Source: Parasponia andersonii (Eukaryota; Streptophyta; Magnoliopsida; Rosales; Cannabaceae). From it: a DNA stretch of 64,000 nucleotides. Of the stretch, positions 24,533-37,021 are shown one piece after another. The stretch covers positions 271,998 through 335,997 of the forward strand of contig JXTB01000168.1 of the NCBI GenBank assembly GCA_002914805.1. The letters are read 5' to 3'. The translations under genes and the position numbers were made by a program. Every line of letters begins with the position of its first letter. Positions within the stretch are counted from its first letter, which is position 1. The notes beneath the pieces were generated by a model. The model was given only the letters and a program-made list of their open reading frames with translations. It was not told where the DNA came from and made no database searches.

Positions 24533-26926
24533 TTATGATATGGTACAAGCATTTGGGTTTTCATCACTGAAAAGCTGGGGAGCATAGACGTAGTGAATGA
24601 AATAAGGGGACTTTCCTTCTTTAGTTTTAATCTCCACTACCTTCACTTCGTCCTTAATCTCCACCGTCTTTTTCACTGACCCAGAAGTAATTTCATCCTT
24701 TTCTTTTATTATCTCGGCATGTTTATGCACCTTTCTTCTTAGAAATGATACTAGTTTATCAGCCTCAATAGTTCCATCGACCGTTAGAATTTGAGCTTTC
24801 ATATCACTTTTAACACTCTGTATACCTGCTCTTATATTATATATATATAGTTAAATATGAAAATAATTCACACATATATAACTATTTTATGAAAACTAAA
24901 TCACTAAACACGCGCGCGCGCGCGCATACACACATATATATATATATATATTTATATATATCTTTATGCCTATAATTAATTCTATGTACCTTTTTGCTTT
25001 AGCAACTTCTTCTTGAGTTCTCTCTCACATTGGTCGCAATGCATGTGTAACTTCACCGTTGTTGTCCGCCAAACTACCTTAAAGTTCAAACAACATCATA
25101 TATATTTCAGCTTAATTTACATTAGATTGACTTCCTTAATTATTTATATGCACAGTGTACAAACTTGCTCTCACGATATATGCATATATTATATTTTATA
25201 TAACATATACTTTTGGTTAATTTACATTCTATTAACATTTATGCATGCATTTCAAAACAATTCCGTTTTCTCGAATTCATCAACAATTTGAAATTGAGCC
25301 TCTCTCACCAATTCTAAAGTGTCATGACGTTATGTAATTAAAAACTTGAGAAGAGTATATATGGTGAAGTTATAAAATAATATTAAATCATTCATTAACA
25401 GAGAATGAGGGTGGGAATACAAATAATCAGTGATGCATTGCTTTTTTTTTTTTTTTTCAATTTAACTTGTAAAAAGAAATTACGGACCATAACAACAGAA
25501 AATGAAAAAATAACATAATTTTGGGGCGTTCATGATTATCAATATGAATGTGAGAATGCAAAAAGATATAAGGAAAAGAGAATACATACTATCATTGAAA
25601 TTAACGTTGTCATGTACTAACATAGAGATATATAATATAAAATATTCGCTTTGCAAGTTGGGTTTAACAACCAAGAAGATAATTTATATTAATCTCAAGG
25701 TCGGTGGACAATATGATATATGTACAAACAAATTAATATTAGATCTTAATCATCTGGATATCTATACATTACATAAATATTCCTTTTCTTCTTTCTTTTT
25801 ATTTTTTCAAATGACTAGCTGTTTTCTCGCACATGTTTCATTATTGAATAAAAAAAGACCATAAACGTTTGTAACTTTTTTTTTTCCGAATTAATAAAAC
25901 TTTTGTGCATTCCATGAGGTTTGACTCGATATTCTTTAATTGGAACGGATAGTGTAACCTAAATTAATGTCAATTTAATTTTAAATGAATTTATTCTCAG
26001 CCCCCTTAACGTGCAGAGACTTCTAAATTAATAAAACCGTAAAGATAAAAGAACAAAATGATAAGTTATTTAGAAAGATAATCATATATTATATCGTTGA
26101 TTCCCACCTAGCTTAGACAGTACATATGCATATGTGTGTGCATATATACATATATATATATATACACACTAATAAAAGAATAACAATTTGGTCCATAAAA
26201 CAGATCTACTCTGCTAATATTGCTCCTAAATAATGTCCAAGAAATTCTTGTCCACGGCACGCAGGTTAATTTTGTTTTATTCACTAAAGCCAATTAATTA
26301 TAGTTGCATATATAAATATATAAGTTCATAATTAAATTTTTACTCAGGAAAAATATAATATAAAAAGTTCAAATTAATTACTTGTTTGGTTTCCTTGGTC
26401 ACTTTCTTCTCAGTTTGGATAGCACCCTTGATCTGGAGTTTAGGTGATATCAACTCAATCTTCTTCTTGCTCAATTTCTGAATTCGTTTCTGAACTTTGA
26501 TGGGGTCAAAGCTTCCTTTTGCCTTGATTTCATCTTTCTCCATATCAATCTCCACAGTTTGAACACCTGGTAATTATAAAAATTGCCAAGAAAAATTGTG
26601 AAGAAAAATCTTTGACGATTTATATTAATTAGCTAGTTCAGTTGGTAAAATCTCTTCTGACATCGTACAACACATTTGGAACAAAATTTGCTTTTGATTC
26701 ATGCATATTGAACAGAAAGTTTGCAATGATCCAGGATGTGAAAAGAAACAGATAAAAAAAAAAAAAACTCGAGAGACTAATGGAAAACCCAGATACAAAC
26801 AACATATTTTTCATCCTAATTACCTTGAGTACGTAAAAGAGGCCTCTTGATCTCACGTGCGCACTGCTGGCAATGTAGGCTTGCTTTGTAAACGGCAGTA
26901 ATTACTGCGCCTTCTTTTGTTGCCAT
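24533..26926 (-). CDS. HIPP: Heavy metal-associated isoprenylated plant protein with two HMA domains
   Basis: Four exons on the minus strand: 26926-26824, 26566-26382, 25077-24990 and 24825-24533. They give 222 residues, and all junctions keep frame with GT-AG introns. HIPPs are plant metallochaperone-like proteins that bind heavy metals through CxxC and attach to membranes by a C-terminal prenyl group. HMA domain 1 (about 9-75) has the metal-binding pair in HCQQC (C19, C22). HMA domain 2 (about 97-165) has HCDQC (C110, C113). The protein ends in CTIS, a CaaX prenylation signal (C219). Between the domains lies a Lys/Thr-rich linker. The first intron of each domain falls at the same place, after LLRTQ and LLKQK, in phase 1. 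The start is the ATG at 26926, with MATKEGAVIT leading directly into the HMA fold. A TATA-like GTATATATAC lies at 27093-27102. Confidence 0.92.
24911..24925. repeat. (CG)n tract in HIPP intron 3
   Basis: A run of alternating C and G of 15 bp, followed by CATACACACATATATATATA. It lies in the intron between the last two HIPP exons, in otherwise very AT-rich DNA. Confidence 0.95.
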
Positions 26927-27092
26927 TTCAGATGCCAAAAGTACTAGATAGATAATTAACCGAATACTACACCATATAATAAAGTACCCTAGCTTGATTA
27001 GAAAATTGATATAGCTAGAACTTAGAGGAATGCTAAATTTAGGACTACATGATATATGCCAAAAAGAGAGATTAGACATGGTAATTAATGAA

Positions 27093-27102
27093 GTATATAT
27101 AC
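27093..27102 (-). promoter_or_regulatory. Candidate TATA box of the HIPP gene
   Basis: GTATATATAC lies about 170 bp upstream of the HIPP start codon. The site is called by position and sequence only; AT richness makes chance occurrence likely. Confidence 0.3.
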
Positions 27103-27365
27103 TAATCTTGAGCTTATAGCTAGGATGTACATTTCTTCAAGGCAAATTAATCGTGTTGGTGGGACTTTGTGAGGGGTTAGGTCAACTCCTTTGGACACTT
27201 CACCGAGTGCACGTCAAAAAAGATGATGATGATTACTTACATATTTTCTAATTAAGAATTTTTTGAGTGATGTTTGAATCCTCCGCATAATTACGACTCG
27301 TTCGAACAAGCCTTATTATTTCCCTACTTTATTTTATTTTATTTTTCCTTTTTGGAATACAGAAT

Positions 27366-27966
27366 TGTCTGATTTATAGATAAATAACAAATAATTAATA
27401 ATATTGAGAATATGAGAAATCTTTAATATCATTTGTCACAAATATGATCCCATATATAATTATAGAATATAGTTCATAATTTTCTTGTGCCATCTATTAG
27501 AAATAAAATAAACTTTATTAGTCACTCAAATTTATACTATTACAAGATGAAAATTCTCAATTCCACTATTCAAGCTCACTTACTAGAAAGTTATATTTCT
27601 TCTTCACTTTACTCTTAAAAGTTTTATTTCTTACTTGATACTTAGAACTCAAATGAGGAGAGATATTTATAGTTAGTACAAATCATTCTCAACTACATAA
27701 AGTGGTATAATTAAATAAATATAAAAATTACAAACATCACAAACTTAACCTAACACAAATCACACAATTCATAAGTAAAACTTTCTAAGACTTGAGTTAT
27801 TTTTCTAATTAGACTTCTCTTTTATACATCTTGATGAACTTGGGCCAATAGGTATTTCAAATAGTTGGACTCCATGTTGATGGACTTGGATAAGTTTTGG
27901 GTTGAACTTCAATTGATGGTCTTAGACTTAGATTTTGAAGTTGGGCCTAAAATAAGTTTATTTTCA
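27366..27966 (-). repeat. Probable 3' LTR of the copia relic
   Basis: Non-coding DNA of ~600 bp between the HIPP gene and the RNase H end of the copia relic, with TG at one edge and CA at the other. With no second copy to align, the edges are inferred. Confidence 0.4.
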
Positions 27967-30900
27967 ATGCTCTTTTAAATTTGTTTTATAATACCAAGCA
28001 AGTTTTTTAACTTTGTGAAGTCTTCAAAGTTTGAGTGGTTTAATGAAAATATTAGCAATCTATTCATAAGACCGAATATACTCTAATCATACTTCTTTGC
28101 TTGCGATACAATATCATATATAATGATAGCGGGTGTCGATATGCTTGTTTCAGTCATAAAAGACTAGATTTTTAGCTAAAGTTATTACTGACTTATTGTC
28201 GACGCAAATCTCTGTTGGCTTCTTTTCAGGTATACTTAATTCTTTCAATAACTTTCTTAACTAAATTGCATGACTAACACACGATGTAGTAACTATGTAT
28301 TCAGCTTCACATATTGAGAAAGTGACAATCAGTTATTTCTCGAATACTTAATGAAGGTGGTTCTCCTATAAAAAAATACAAAACCATTTGAGCTTTTTCA
28401 ATCATCGGTATTTCTGGCCCAATCACTATCACTGTATGTAATGGGTTTGTAATCATTAGAAGCTGAATAAAACAAGCCAAGATTGATTGTACTTTTTAGG
28501 TAACGGAGAATTCTTTTTGCATCCTTGAAGTGCGTGGTTGTTGAAGTTTTCATGTAACAACTCACTAGTTCAGTTGCATAAAGAATGTAAGACCTTGTAC
28601 ATGTCAAATACCGCATACATCCAACAAGGCTCTTGAAGAGTATTGGATCTTCTTTTTCTGTTCATCATCTTTGAATAATTTTATTCTGCACTCCACTAAT
28701 ATGCTTATTAGGTTGCAATCATTCACGTTGAACTTATTCAGGATCTTCTTCGTATAGCTTTCTGGGGAGATGAAAATACCTTTTTTCTTTTACTTGACTT
28801 CTATACTGAGGTAATACACTATAATTCTGATGTCTGTCATTTCAAACTCATATGTCATCACTTTCTTGAATTCGTCGAATTTCTTTGGATTTTTTTTAAT
28901 GAATATGAGATCATTCACGTACAATTATATAACTAGAATGTCTCTATCTTTGGTTTTAACATAGCGAGCATGTTCATAAAGGCACTTAATGAAGTCATTC
29001 TCTTGGAAATATTTGTCAATTCGATTGTTCTACGCCCTTGGTGCTTACTTTAGCTCTTAGAGAGCCTTCTTCAGTTTCAACACATTGTCTTCATGCCCTT
29101 TCACCTTATAACCTAATAGTTGTTTGATGTAGACTTCTTCAAGACTTCTGTTCAGAAATGCAGATGTCACATCCATTTGATGGATCTTCCATTCATTCTG
29201 AGCAGTAAGAGAAATGATTAGTCTTATAGTTTCGGCAAATACCTTGTCGTAGTCAATTCCTACTCTTTGACTACAATATTTCACAATTAGCCTTACTTTA
29301 TATATTTCTGTCTCTCCATTGGCATTCTTCTTCACCTTATATACCTATTTAACACTGATAGCTTTATCACCTTTGGAAAGAGTAGATAGATCCTAAGTGT
29401 CATTCTTCTCTATGACCTTGACTTCTTCATCTATCATATTCCTCTACTTCTCATCCTATATAGCTTCTTGGAAATTCATCAGTTCATATTCAACTAAAAG
29501 AAAAAAAAATGAGTGAGATTTTCAAGTCTATCGGTCACTTTATACATATTTTCAAGACTTCTCGTATATTCTTCATGCCTCTTAGTTAAGAAAAATAGAG
29601 GTGAATCTTCATAAATGAATTATGTCGGCGAAGTAGGTGGAGTAGTAGTCTCTTAATAGACTTCTCTTACTTGTTTCACTAGTATTTCTTTCTTATTATA
29701 TTGTGGAAAGAAATTGTAATAATTTGTTTGAGAACTAAAGTCTCATTCTTTATCGAATATTACATCTTAACTAATGATTAATTTTCTAGTATTAGGATTG
29801 TATAACTTATAGCCTTTAGAATTAGTGCTATAGCTGATGAAAATGAACTTCTCGTTTTTATCATCAAGCTTAGTTCTATGTTCGTTTGGCATATGTATAT
29901 GGGCTACACTTCAAAGACTCTTATGTGGAAGATCTCAGGCTTCCTTTTGCTCCAAGTTTCTTATAGTGTTTTGCCCTATACACTTCTTATTGGAAAACAA
30001 ATTGACAAATAGTCTATACATGTAATAGCTTCTACCCAATACTCTTTGGGTAATCTCTTACTTTTCAGCATGTTTTGAGCCATATTGAGGATGGCCCAGC
30101 TCTTACTTTCTGCTACATCATTCTGCTGAAGGGATTTCCGAACAATTAAAGGCCGTCGAATTCTATTTGCTTCACAAAATTCTTAGAATTCTTTAGAAGT
30201 GAATTCTCCACCTCTGTCAAATCTCATGGCTTAGATCTGAAGATTGCTTTCTTTCTCTACCACTGCTTTGAACTTCCTGAAAATCTCAAAAACTTCTGAT
30301 TTCTGTTTTAAGAAATAAACCCAAGTCTTTTTTGAGAAATCGTCAATAAATCGCAGGAAGTCGTCTTTTTACCAAAAGAACTTGGCTTGATCAGGCCATA
30401 AACATCAATGTGTATGAGCTCGAGCGGGTTTTGAGCTTTTGAATTTGACTCATTTTTAAAATTTTTTCCTAAATTGCTTTCTGATTAAACATCCTTCACA
30501 AAGCTGGATGCCCGAATCTCAAATGCTATAGCTATGATGAATCCTTATAATATACATTGAGATATTTTGCCACATTATTTTGAATGTTCAACAAGAACAT
30601 TATATTTCTTAACATAGGTAGCTTAATAATCAAGTTCATGTTCTTTTATAGAAAGATTGTAATCTTTCAAATGAATATTATAGCCTTTCTCTAAGAGCTA
30701 TCCTAAACTCAAAATATTTGCTTTCATGATAGGTATATAATAAATATTTGAAATGAATTGATGTCCCCCATTTATCAAGCTGATAAGAATTTTATCTCTT
30801 CAAGAAATATTTCCACTTATTAATTCATCAAGCTCTACGAACATTGATCGACGCCTACGCATATGATTAATATCTCCCATTTATCAAGTAGATAAGAATT

Positions 30901-31210
30901 TTATCTCTTTCTTTTACCGCTACTTTCAAGTCATCATGAAAGGAAATATTTCCATAATGATTCATCAAGCTCTATGAATATTGATTGACGCTCACACATA
31001 TAATTGCTAGTACTGGTATAAAGATATCATGCGTTGTCTTGACCTTCATTGTTGTCGTTATATGCAAGTAGCCCAGTGCTATTCTCTTCTATTTTCTCTT
31101 TAATGCAATTGACTTTATCTTAAATTCTATTATTAGATACTTTATATTCTCTAGCATAATGGCTAAATTTGTGACAATTATAACATTTAACTTGAGACTT
31201 CTCTTTCGTC
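27366..31210 (-). mobile_element. Decayed Ty1/copia retrotransposon, 5' truncated
   Basis: Copia polyprotein remnants are readable on the minus strand in normal order. A gag zinc-knuckle relic KCYNCHKFSHYARE lies near 31190-31140, with its last Cys lost. Integrase-derived pieces lie at about 30420-29800 and reverse transcriptase at 29335-29057 (with HQMDVTSAFLN). A YVNDLIF segment lies near 28930-28910, where YVDD is expected. An RNase H-linked end lies at 28616-28398, and the VDNKS segment near 28205. Stops and frameshifts interrupt it throughout, so it cannot encode an active element. A probable LTR at 27366-27966 (TGTCTG to TTTTCA) lies at the 3' side. No matching LTR is seen beyond 31210. 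Confidence 0.85.
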
Positions 31211-31310
31211 ATATAAGGAGAGAGACAGTGACTGTGAAGGAGAGAGTACTCTTTCGATATAAATAAAAGATCTGATAAGATCACTAATAGAAAAAGGAAA
31301 AAAAATTTAG

Positions 31311-31700
31311 AAAAATGATGTACATCATTTCACGTCACTCTGTGTGCGACATGGTCAAAGGATCTAATTGTTCCATGTTTTAAAAAAAAAAACCCGAAAT
31401 TATTAAAAAAAATTAAAAAAATGCTATACATCTTTTCACATTGCGCTGTGCACGACTAGTCAATGGATCTAATTAATCCACGTTAAAGAAAAAGTAGAAA
31501 TTATAAATAAAAAAAAATTAAAAATGCTATACATCTTTTCACGTCGCGCTGGTCAATAGATCTAATTGATCCACATTAAAAAAAAAAAGCAGAAATTATG
31601 GAAAAAAAACAAGTAGTCATTATACTTAAACACGATGTGGTCAATGTCTCCCTATTAAAAAAAAAAAAAAACACACAAAACAGAAATTATACCCAAAATA
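31311..31700. repeat. Tandem array of ~105-bp units
   Basis: Three diverged units start near 31311, 31415 and 31522, each with a core like ATGCTATACATCTTTTCAC, then a GC-richer GTCGCGCTG-like piece, GGTCAAT, GATCTAATTGATCCAC and an A-run. A fourth, poorer copy extends to about 31700. Downstream to about 31930 the DNA stays rich in ACGTCG-type words. It may be the subterminal repeat region of a DNA transposon; no terminal repeats were confirmed. Confidence 0.6.
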
Positions 31701-31929
31701 AAATTAAAAATAGATACAACGTTGCATAAAAAATGACGTCGTATAGTGATATTCTACTACATCTTTTATGCGTCGTGATACACTTATTACGTCGCTTTTC
31801 TAACGATATGTTGCTTTCTATCGTGTTGCTTAAAACGTGATATAAGAGTCAAATTGCCCTATTCTGTCGCTCCTTCCGTGACTTTAAAAGTTATATTTTT
31901 CCCACGTCATGTGACTTCGCAAAGTAATG

Positions 31930-32700
31930 TGAAATATGGTGACATCGTAGCTCCTTTTTTTTTTCCAAAAATAGAATAATAATATTGTGTACTACTTATC
32001 TTTGTGAATATCTCTATAAAAATGATAAAATTTTCTACGTTATTTCTATCCATGTCAACCAAGGTTGCTACTTCTCCTTTTTTTCTTAAAAAGAAAAGGA
32101 AAAATCTAACTCCTACTATCAATTAATTGACAAAGGCTCAGCTCATATTCTTCGTACTTACTAAACATAGCCTGGTCACAAAATTGATCACTTTTAGCCA
32201 CACAAGCACAACTTACAAATTTTGTTATGACTAATTGTTAAGAGATTTTTATTAATGCTATTATTCTTCGGGCAAAATTTACTTCTATTTTTTTTTTTTT
32301 AAGTTTTTGATATGGGGTGAGGGATTCAAACTTTTAAGCCTCTACATTAGAGATGTGATGTATTTACTAATTAAGTCTATTCTAATCACAAGACAAAATT
32401 TACTTTCAATGTGACAATGGTTTGAATGCATGCCTCTAGACTTTAAAAATTACGGTTACCTTTTAGATTTGTATTGCAGTATTGAACTTCTTTCCAATCA
32501 AAAAAATAATAACAATAATAATAAACGAATAAAAAATCGATGAAAGGAAACTAACATAAATAGAACATATAATTAATGTCAAACACAAATTTCATATGAT
32601 CCAACAAGTCAAAACCCGAAAAAAAAAAAAGAAGAAAAGATAACAAATAACCGGCATTACTGCTACACACGTGTTGTCAGATCTTATTTGGGACCTAGTA
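31930..32700. other. AT-rich intergenic stretch, no gene seen
   Basis: No coding sequence or recognisable element between the tandem array and the 3' end of the LEA-like gene. Confidence 0.4.
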
Positions 32701-32708
32701 CATATACT

Positions 32709-32712
<4 letters not shown>

Positions 32713-32752
<40 letters not shown>
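32713..32752. repeat. (AT)n microsatellite
   Basis: An AT run of about 40 bp, 40 bp beyond the stop codon of the LEA-like gene. Confidence 0.95.
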
Positions 32753-32753
<1 letters not shown>

Positions 32754-32792
32754 CAACAAGATCATATTATTCTAGTTAGGAATTCTCAAGGA

Positions 32793-35167
32793 CTACTGCA
32801 TTTCGGGCGAGTGCTTTGCAATTTCGTTCTTAACGGCTTCGCCAGCTTTGTTAAGGTGCATTTGCCTTGCTGCGTCCGCCTCTTTAGCCAGTCTTACCTC
32901 ATGAGCTACCTCCATCCTTGCTTTCGCCATTTCCTTCTCCTCCTATTAATATATATATATATATATATAACATTCATATTTAAATTAGTACATATATATC
33001 ATTTGAATTTCAAGTGTTAATTATACATGACTGCCTTCTAATGAGTTCTATAATTAACTAATTAAGAGAAGATAATTTAATTGTTGATTAATCGGTTGAT
33101 CATTTTTTTATCATAATAAAGAAAATAAATTAAGAAATATCACTTTAAATAATGATTCTTATTTTGATATTTTTTTTTTCTTTTACACTTCCATTTTGAA
33201 TCTGAAATGAAATATGTTATTGTGAATTCTTATACAATAAATGCTATTTGTGACTCTAATAATCATAATAATAATAAATACTATTTGTAATACCTGACTA
33301 ATTAACTAAGCATTAAATCTCTATAATATCATGTGTATAATGTGTTTTTTCTTTTCCCTCTTAGAATACAATTATTTTGCACATTATAAAGTTCATCGTC
33401 TTATTATTATTTTTTTAGGGGCTCTTCTAGGAAAAAGCAAACCTCCTGGTTTTTTTTTTTCAAAAACAAAACTCTCCAGAAGTCATGTGGTATATGAAAA
33501 TTGAGAAAAGTTCATAAATAGCTCCTTTAAGCATATTTAGAGAGATATATATCTATATCTGTTAGTTGTTTTTATTTTCTCAATATTTGTTTTTATACTT
33601 ATTTTTGGAAAAATATATACCAAAAGCATTTTATACCTAAAATTTATACTGTGGTAATTGGTATGCATTTCATGAATAAAATTTATACTTAAAAATCGCT
33701 ATACATTTTATATATTATACACATAGAATATATACCTAAAAAACTGCTATTGGTAAACTAAAATTGAAAGACGAGTATCTGTGAATACAATGCACAAAAA
33801 CGTATATTGGTGTAAATTTCACATAGAAAATACAATTAGACGAAGGGAAAAGTTCATAAATACTTTGTTTTTAAAACTATATTTTTATAAATACATATTT
33901 TTTACTTTTATTTCATAAATACCCATTTTTATACTCTTTTTGGAGAAATGTAAATCACCACATAAATAAAAATTACACTAAAAATTAGTACATATTTTAA
34001 AATGTATACTGTTCATATTTTACACATGAAATATATATCTCATGGATAAAATTTACATTATAAATGTGAACCACTCGTATTTTGCATGAAGTGTGGACCA
34101 TAAAATGGGTATTTTTGAAATAAAAAATTAAAAATAAGAATATTTAAAATAAGATTTAAAAAATGAGTATTAGGTGTAATTTTCACTTAGAAGAAATACA
34201 CGACAATTGTCGTTTTAGAGTATTTATAAGAAATGACCCTTTTTCCAATCAATTTAAGGATGGTCATTTTTTTACACCTATTTAATAAATTACTATTTTA
34301 TAATTTTATTTTAATAAATAGCTATTTTTAGTTGATCTACTTTTTGTAAAGTAAGTCAATTTTTGTAAAAGTTTATCATTTTTTTTTAAAAGTAAATCAA
34401 GTTTTTGCAAAATAAATCAATTTTCATAAAGTAAATCAATATATTTTTATATATTCTATATGAAAAACATTCATTTTTTAAATAATTTTCAAAATTCAAT
34501 CACTTTTAATGGTATTTGAAAAACAAATATTTGGAAAACTATGATCTAAAATTCTTTCATTTTGCTAAAAAACCCATTGTTTTAATATGTCGTACATATG
34601 TGCATGATCTAATCCATTGTATTAATATATGGGTTTTTTTTACAAAATTCTATAGCTAAAGTATCAAATATTGAAAAGTCCCAGATAGGTTGAATTATTT
34701 GAAAATTTCCAAATTAATTTAGAGAAATGTCACTTTTTAAAAGGCTTATTAAAAGTGTAAATAAATAATTAGAAAAGACCACTTTTTATTCAAAGTTGAT
34801 TTTTTTTTAATGATACTCGAGATAGCTATCTGGGTTACAATGGGTAACTAGTCTAGTTATTTGAGGTAATCAGTCTAGTTACTTGAGGTAATCGAAGGTA
34901 ATTTGACTAATTAACTTAAATATCTCCTCAATTAATAAAAGTAATAGTTTTCTAAATACTTTTAAAAGTGGTATTTTTCTTAATTAAATCCAGGATTTCA
35001 AACAATTTCAAAATCCGAAATTTTTTATTTTTCTGAAAAATTACCATTAAAAAAATAAAATTTTCTCTTAATTATATATGTATATATACCTTTTCTTCTG
35101 CCTTTGCCTCAGCCCTGGCCTTGCGCATTTCCTTCATGTCAGTTAGCTTCTCTTTCACAGCCTGCAT
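32793..35167 (-). CDS. Small LEA-like protein (LEA_1/group 4 type)
   Basis: Two exons on the minus strand (35167-35090 and 32942-32793) join in phase 0 to give 75 residues. The product starts MQAVKEKLTDMKEMRKARAE, is very rich in Lys, Glu and Ala, has no Cys or Trp, and reads as one charged amphipathic helix (MAKARMEVAHEVRLAKEADA). This is the layout of small plant late embryogenesis abundant proteins of the LEA_1 (PF03760) kind, which are soluble and disordered and protect cells during drying and seed maturation. The opening MQ(S/A)xKEK is typical of that family. Regulation fits: a palindromic ABRE/G-box lies 217 bp upstream of the ATG, with a TATA box between. The intron is 2,147 bp, about ten times the coding length, and holds MITE-like DNA. 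The family assignment is by pattern; another small hydrophilic stress protein is possible. Confidence 0.75.
33503..34246. mobile_element. MITE-like DNA in the LEA intron
   Basis: GGGAAAAGTTCATAAATAC at 33845 is mirrored by GTATTTATAAGAAATGACCC at 34220 in inverted orientation, suggesting an element of about 400 bp. The same opening sequence also occurs at 33503 (GAGAAAAGTTCATAAATA), and the DNA between repeats TGTAATTTTCAC- and ATAAAATTTA-like words. Two related elements, or one duplicated element, is the likely reading. Confidence 0.35.
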
Positions 35168-35284
35168 GATTAGTCCAAATAATCCCTCTTTACTCTGATC
35201 TATACAATTCAAAATCTCTAAACTCAACTTGTTTATTCTCGATCTTTATTCTAAAGGGGTACCCAAATTAACACTGCAGTTAAG

Positions 35285-35292
35285 TATATATA
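35285..35292 (-). promoter_or_regulatory. Candidate TATA box of the LEA-like gene
   Basis: TATATATA lies 118 bp upstream of the start codon, between it and the ABRE palindrome. Confidence 0.45.
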
Positions 35293-35383
35293 CACACAAA
35301 CAATTCAAGCTACTCGTTTCATTTCATTAGGAGTACTCTCTCTCTCTCTCTTTGTCTCTAAAAAGACAAGTGTGGCTCTAAGA

Positions 35384-35397
35384 TTGACACGTGTCAA
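35384..35397. promoter_or_regulatory. ABRE/G-box palindrome upstream of the LEA-like gene
   Basis: TTGACACGTGTCAA is a perfect 14-bp palindrome with the ACGTGTC ABRE core in both directions. Such sites bind bZIP (ABF/AREB) factors and drive abscisic-acid and drought responses in LEA promoters. It lies ~92 bp beyond the candidate TATA box. A CT microsatellite (35338-35351) lies between them. Confidence 0.65.
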
Positions 35398-35399
35398 GC

Positions 35400-37021
35400 A
35401 TGCAGACGTTTTAGGAATAAATTTTGTGCGTGGTACATGCTGAGGAGACTCAAGAACGGCAACCCACGGTCATGTTCTATTATTCCAATATTTAAGCCGA
35501 GTAACGATGCACACAAGTACTACTTGGTCAAATTCCACAAATATTGAGCAGAAAGAGTTCCTATTTTCTTTATGGAGAAACAATAGAATTTTTCTTATTC
35601 CAAAATCTATGTTCCACCGTATTTTTAATAATTTGAGGCTAGATTAATTCAAACATAACCTGCTACAAATATATTGATTTTTGGAGCTCAGACTGTGATC
35701 AGTTATCTTAATGCATTTTTAAAGAGAAAAGTATTTGAGAAGTTCTTATCCTAGTACATTTTTAATGAGAAAATTATTTGAGAAGTTAGTTCCTAATTAA
35801 TCAAGTTGTAGAAGTGCCTGGTACAAAAACTAACCAAAGGTTTAGGCCATCTTCCATGCAATATTATCTAAGCTGTTAGTGTTATGACTTACACTGTACA
35901 AATTTTCCTTCAATGCAAAGCTATTTGTTATGCCAAATTTAGCATATGTAATACTCATGCATATTCTTAAGTTACGTTTACTAAATTAATTCATAATAGA
36001 CTGAAAATTAATGGAATAAAAATTAAGAAAGTCTTTCATTCATGTGTATACTTATTTAGAGTACGCATACTATTTTAGAAAATTTTTCATATAGTTAAAT
36101 TTTAAAAAGATGACTTAATTATTGATTCTTTTTCATTCTCTTTTAATTCATTTCTTTCCCATTTTCCTTTCATTATGAATTATAAACATGCCCTTATCGA
36201 GAGGGCATAAGGCAAATTTCTTAAACAAAATAAAGTATACGAAATTTACAAATATATCCTTTTAAAAATTTGTAAGTACATTACAATCTCGATGAGTTTT
36301 CGTAACCTAAAAATTGTCGTATAATAATTCCATTATCATCATTACAAAAAAATTCTTATATATGTTGAAATTAATGTTTGGCCTTTGTTTTTAACTAAAA
36401 TGTGCGGTCGACTTTGTTTATAAGGTCCGTTATAAGTTGAAACTAATTCTAAAGCTTGTAAATACACTATGACAAAAGTACCCCACGGTGCAAAGACAAG
36501 GCGTGGTCGGAATAGACTTCTATTGCAACGATTATATGCTGTGTCTTAATAGGTGTCTGGAAATTTTTGGCCTGATTTACTAATTTTAAGTCATCGCAAT
36601 AGGTGGGTGAAAAAAAAAAAAAAAAAAAACTGAATAGTCAATATGTTCCGTGCTATTGTCGCAGGCAAATTTTACCAACAAAAAATCTGCTATTGCAAAG
36701 TACAGTCCAGGGAAAGATATGTTTTATTCTCCTGTGAAGTGCAAATTAAAATAGCTCAAATTGCACTTCTTAAAGACAGTGAACGACAGAATCAATATGG
36801 TCATCAACCCATATGGAAATGCAAATTCACATGAATTCATCCAGATCACGGAAATCTTTACTACACGGATTATAATTCAATGTGGCAAGTCCAAGGACTA
36901 ACATTACAAGAGAATCACGTTTATAAACTTGCCACATTGAATGTCCCAGCAATCATTTGCCTCGGTTTCGACAAAGCAATCATTTTGATATTAACTTACT
37001 TGACTGTCCCAGCACAAAGTT
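35400..37021. other. Intergenic region between LEA-like gene and TTL
   Basis: No gene recognised. A 63-codon open frame at 36643-36834 has no recognisable domain. DNA near the right end (36840-37021) is likely the TTL 3' untranslated region. Confidence 0.4.
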
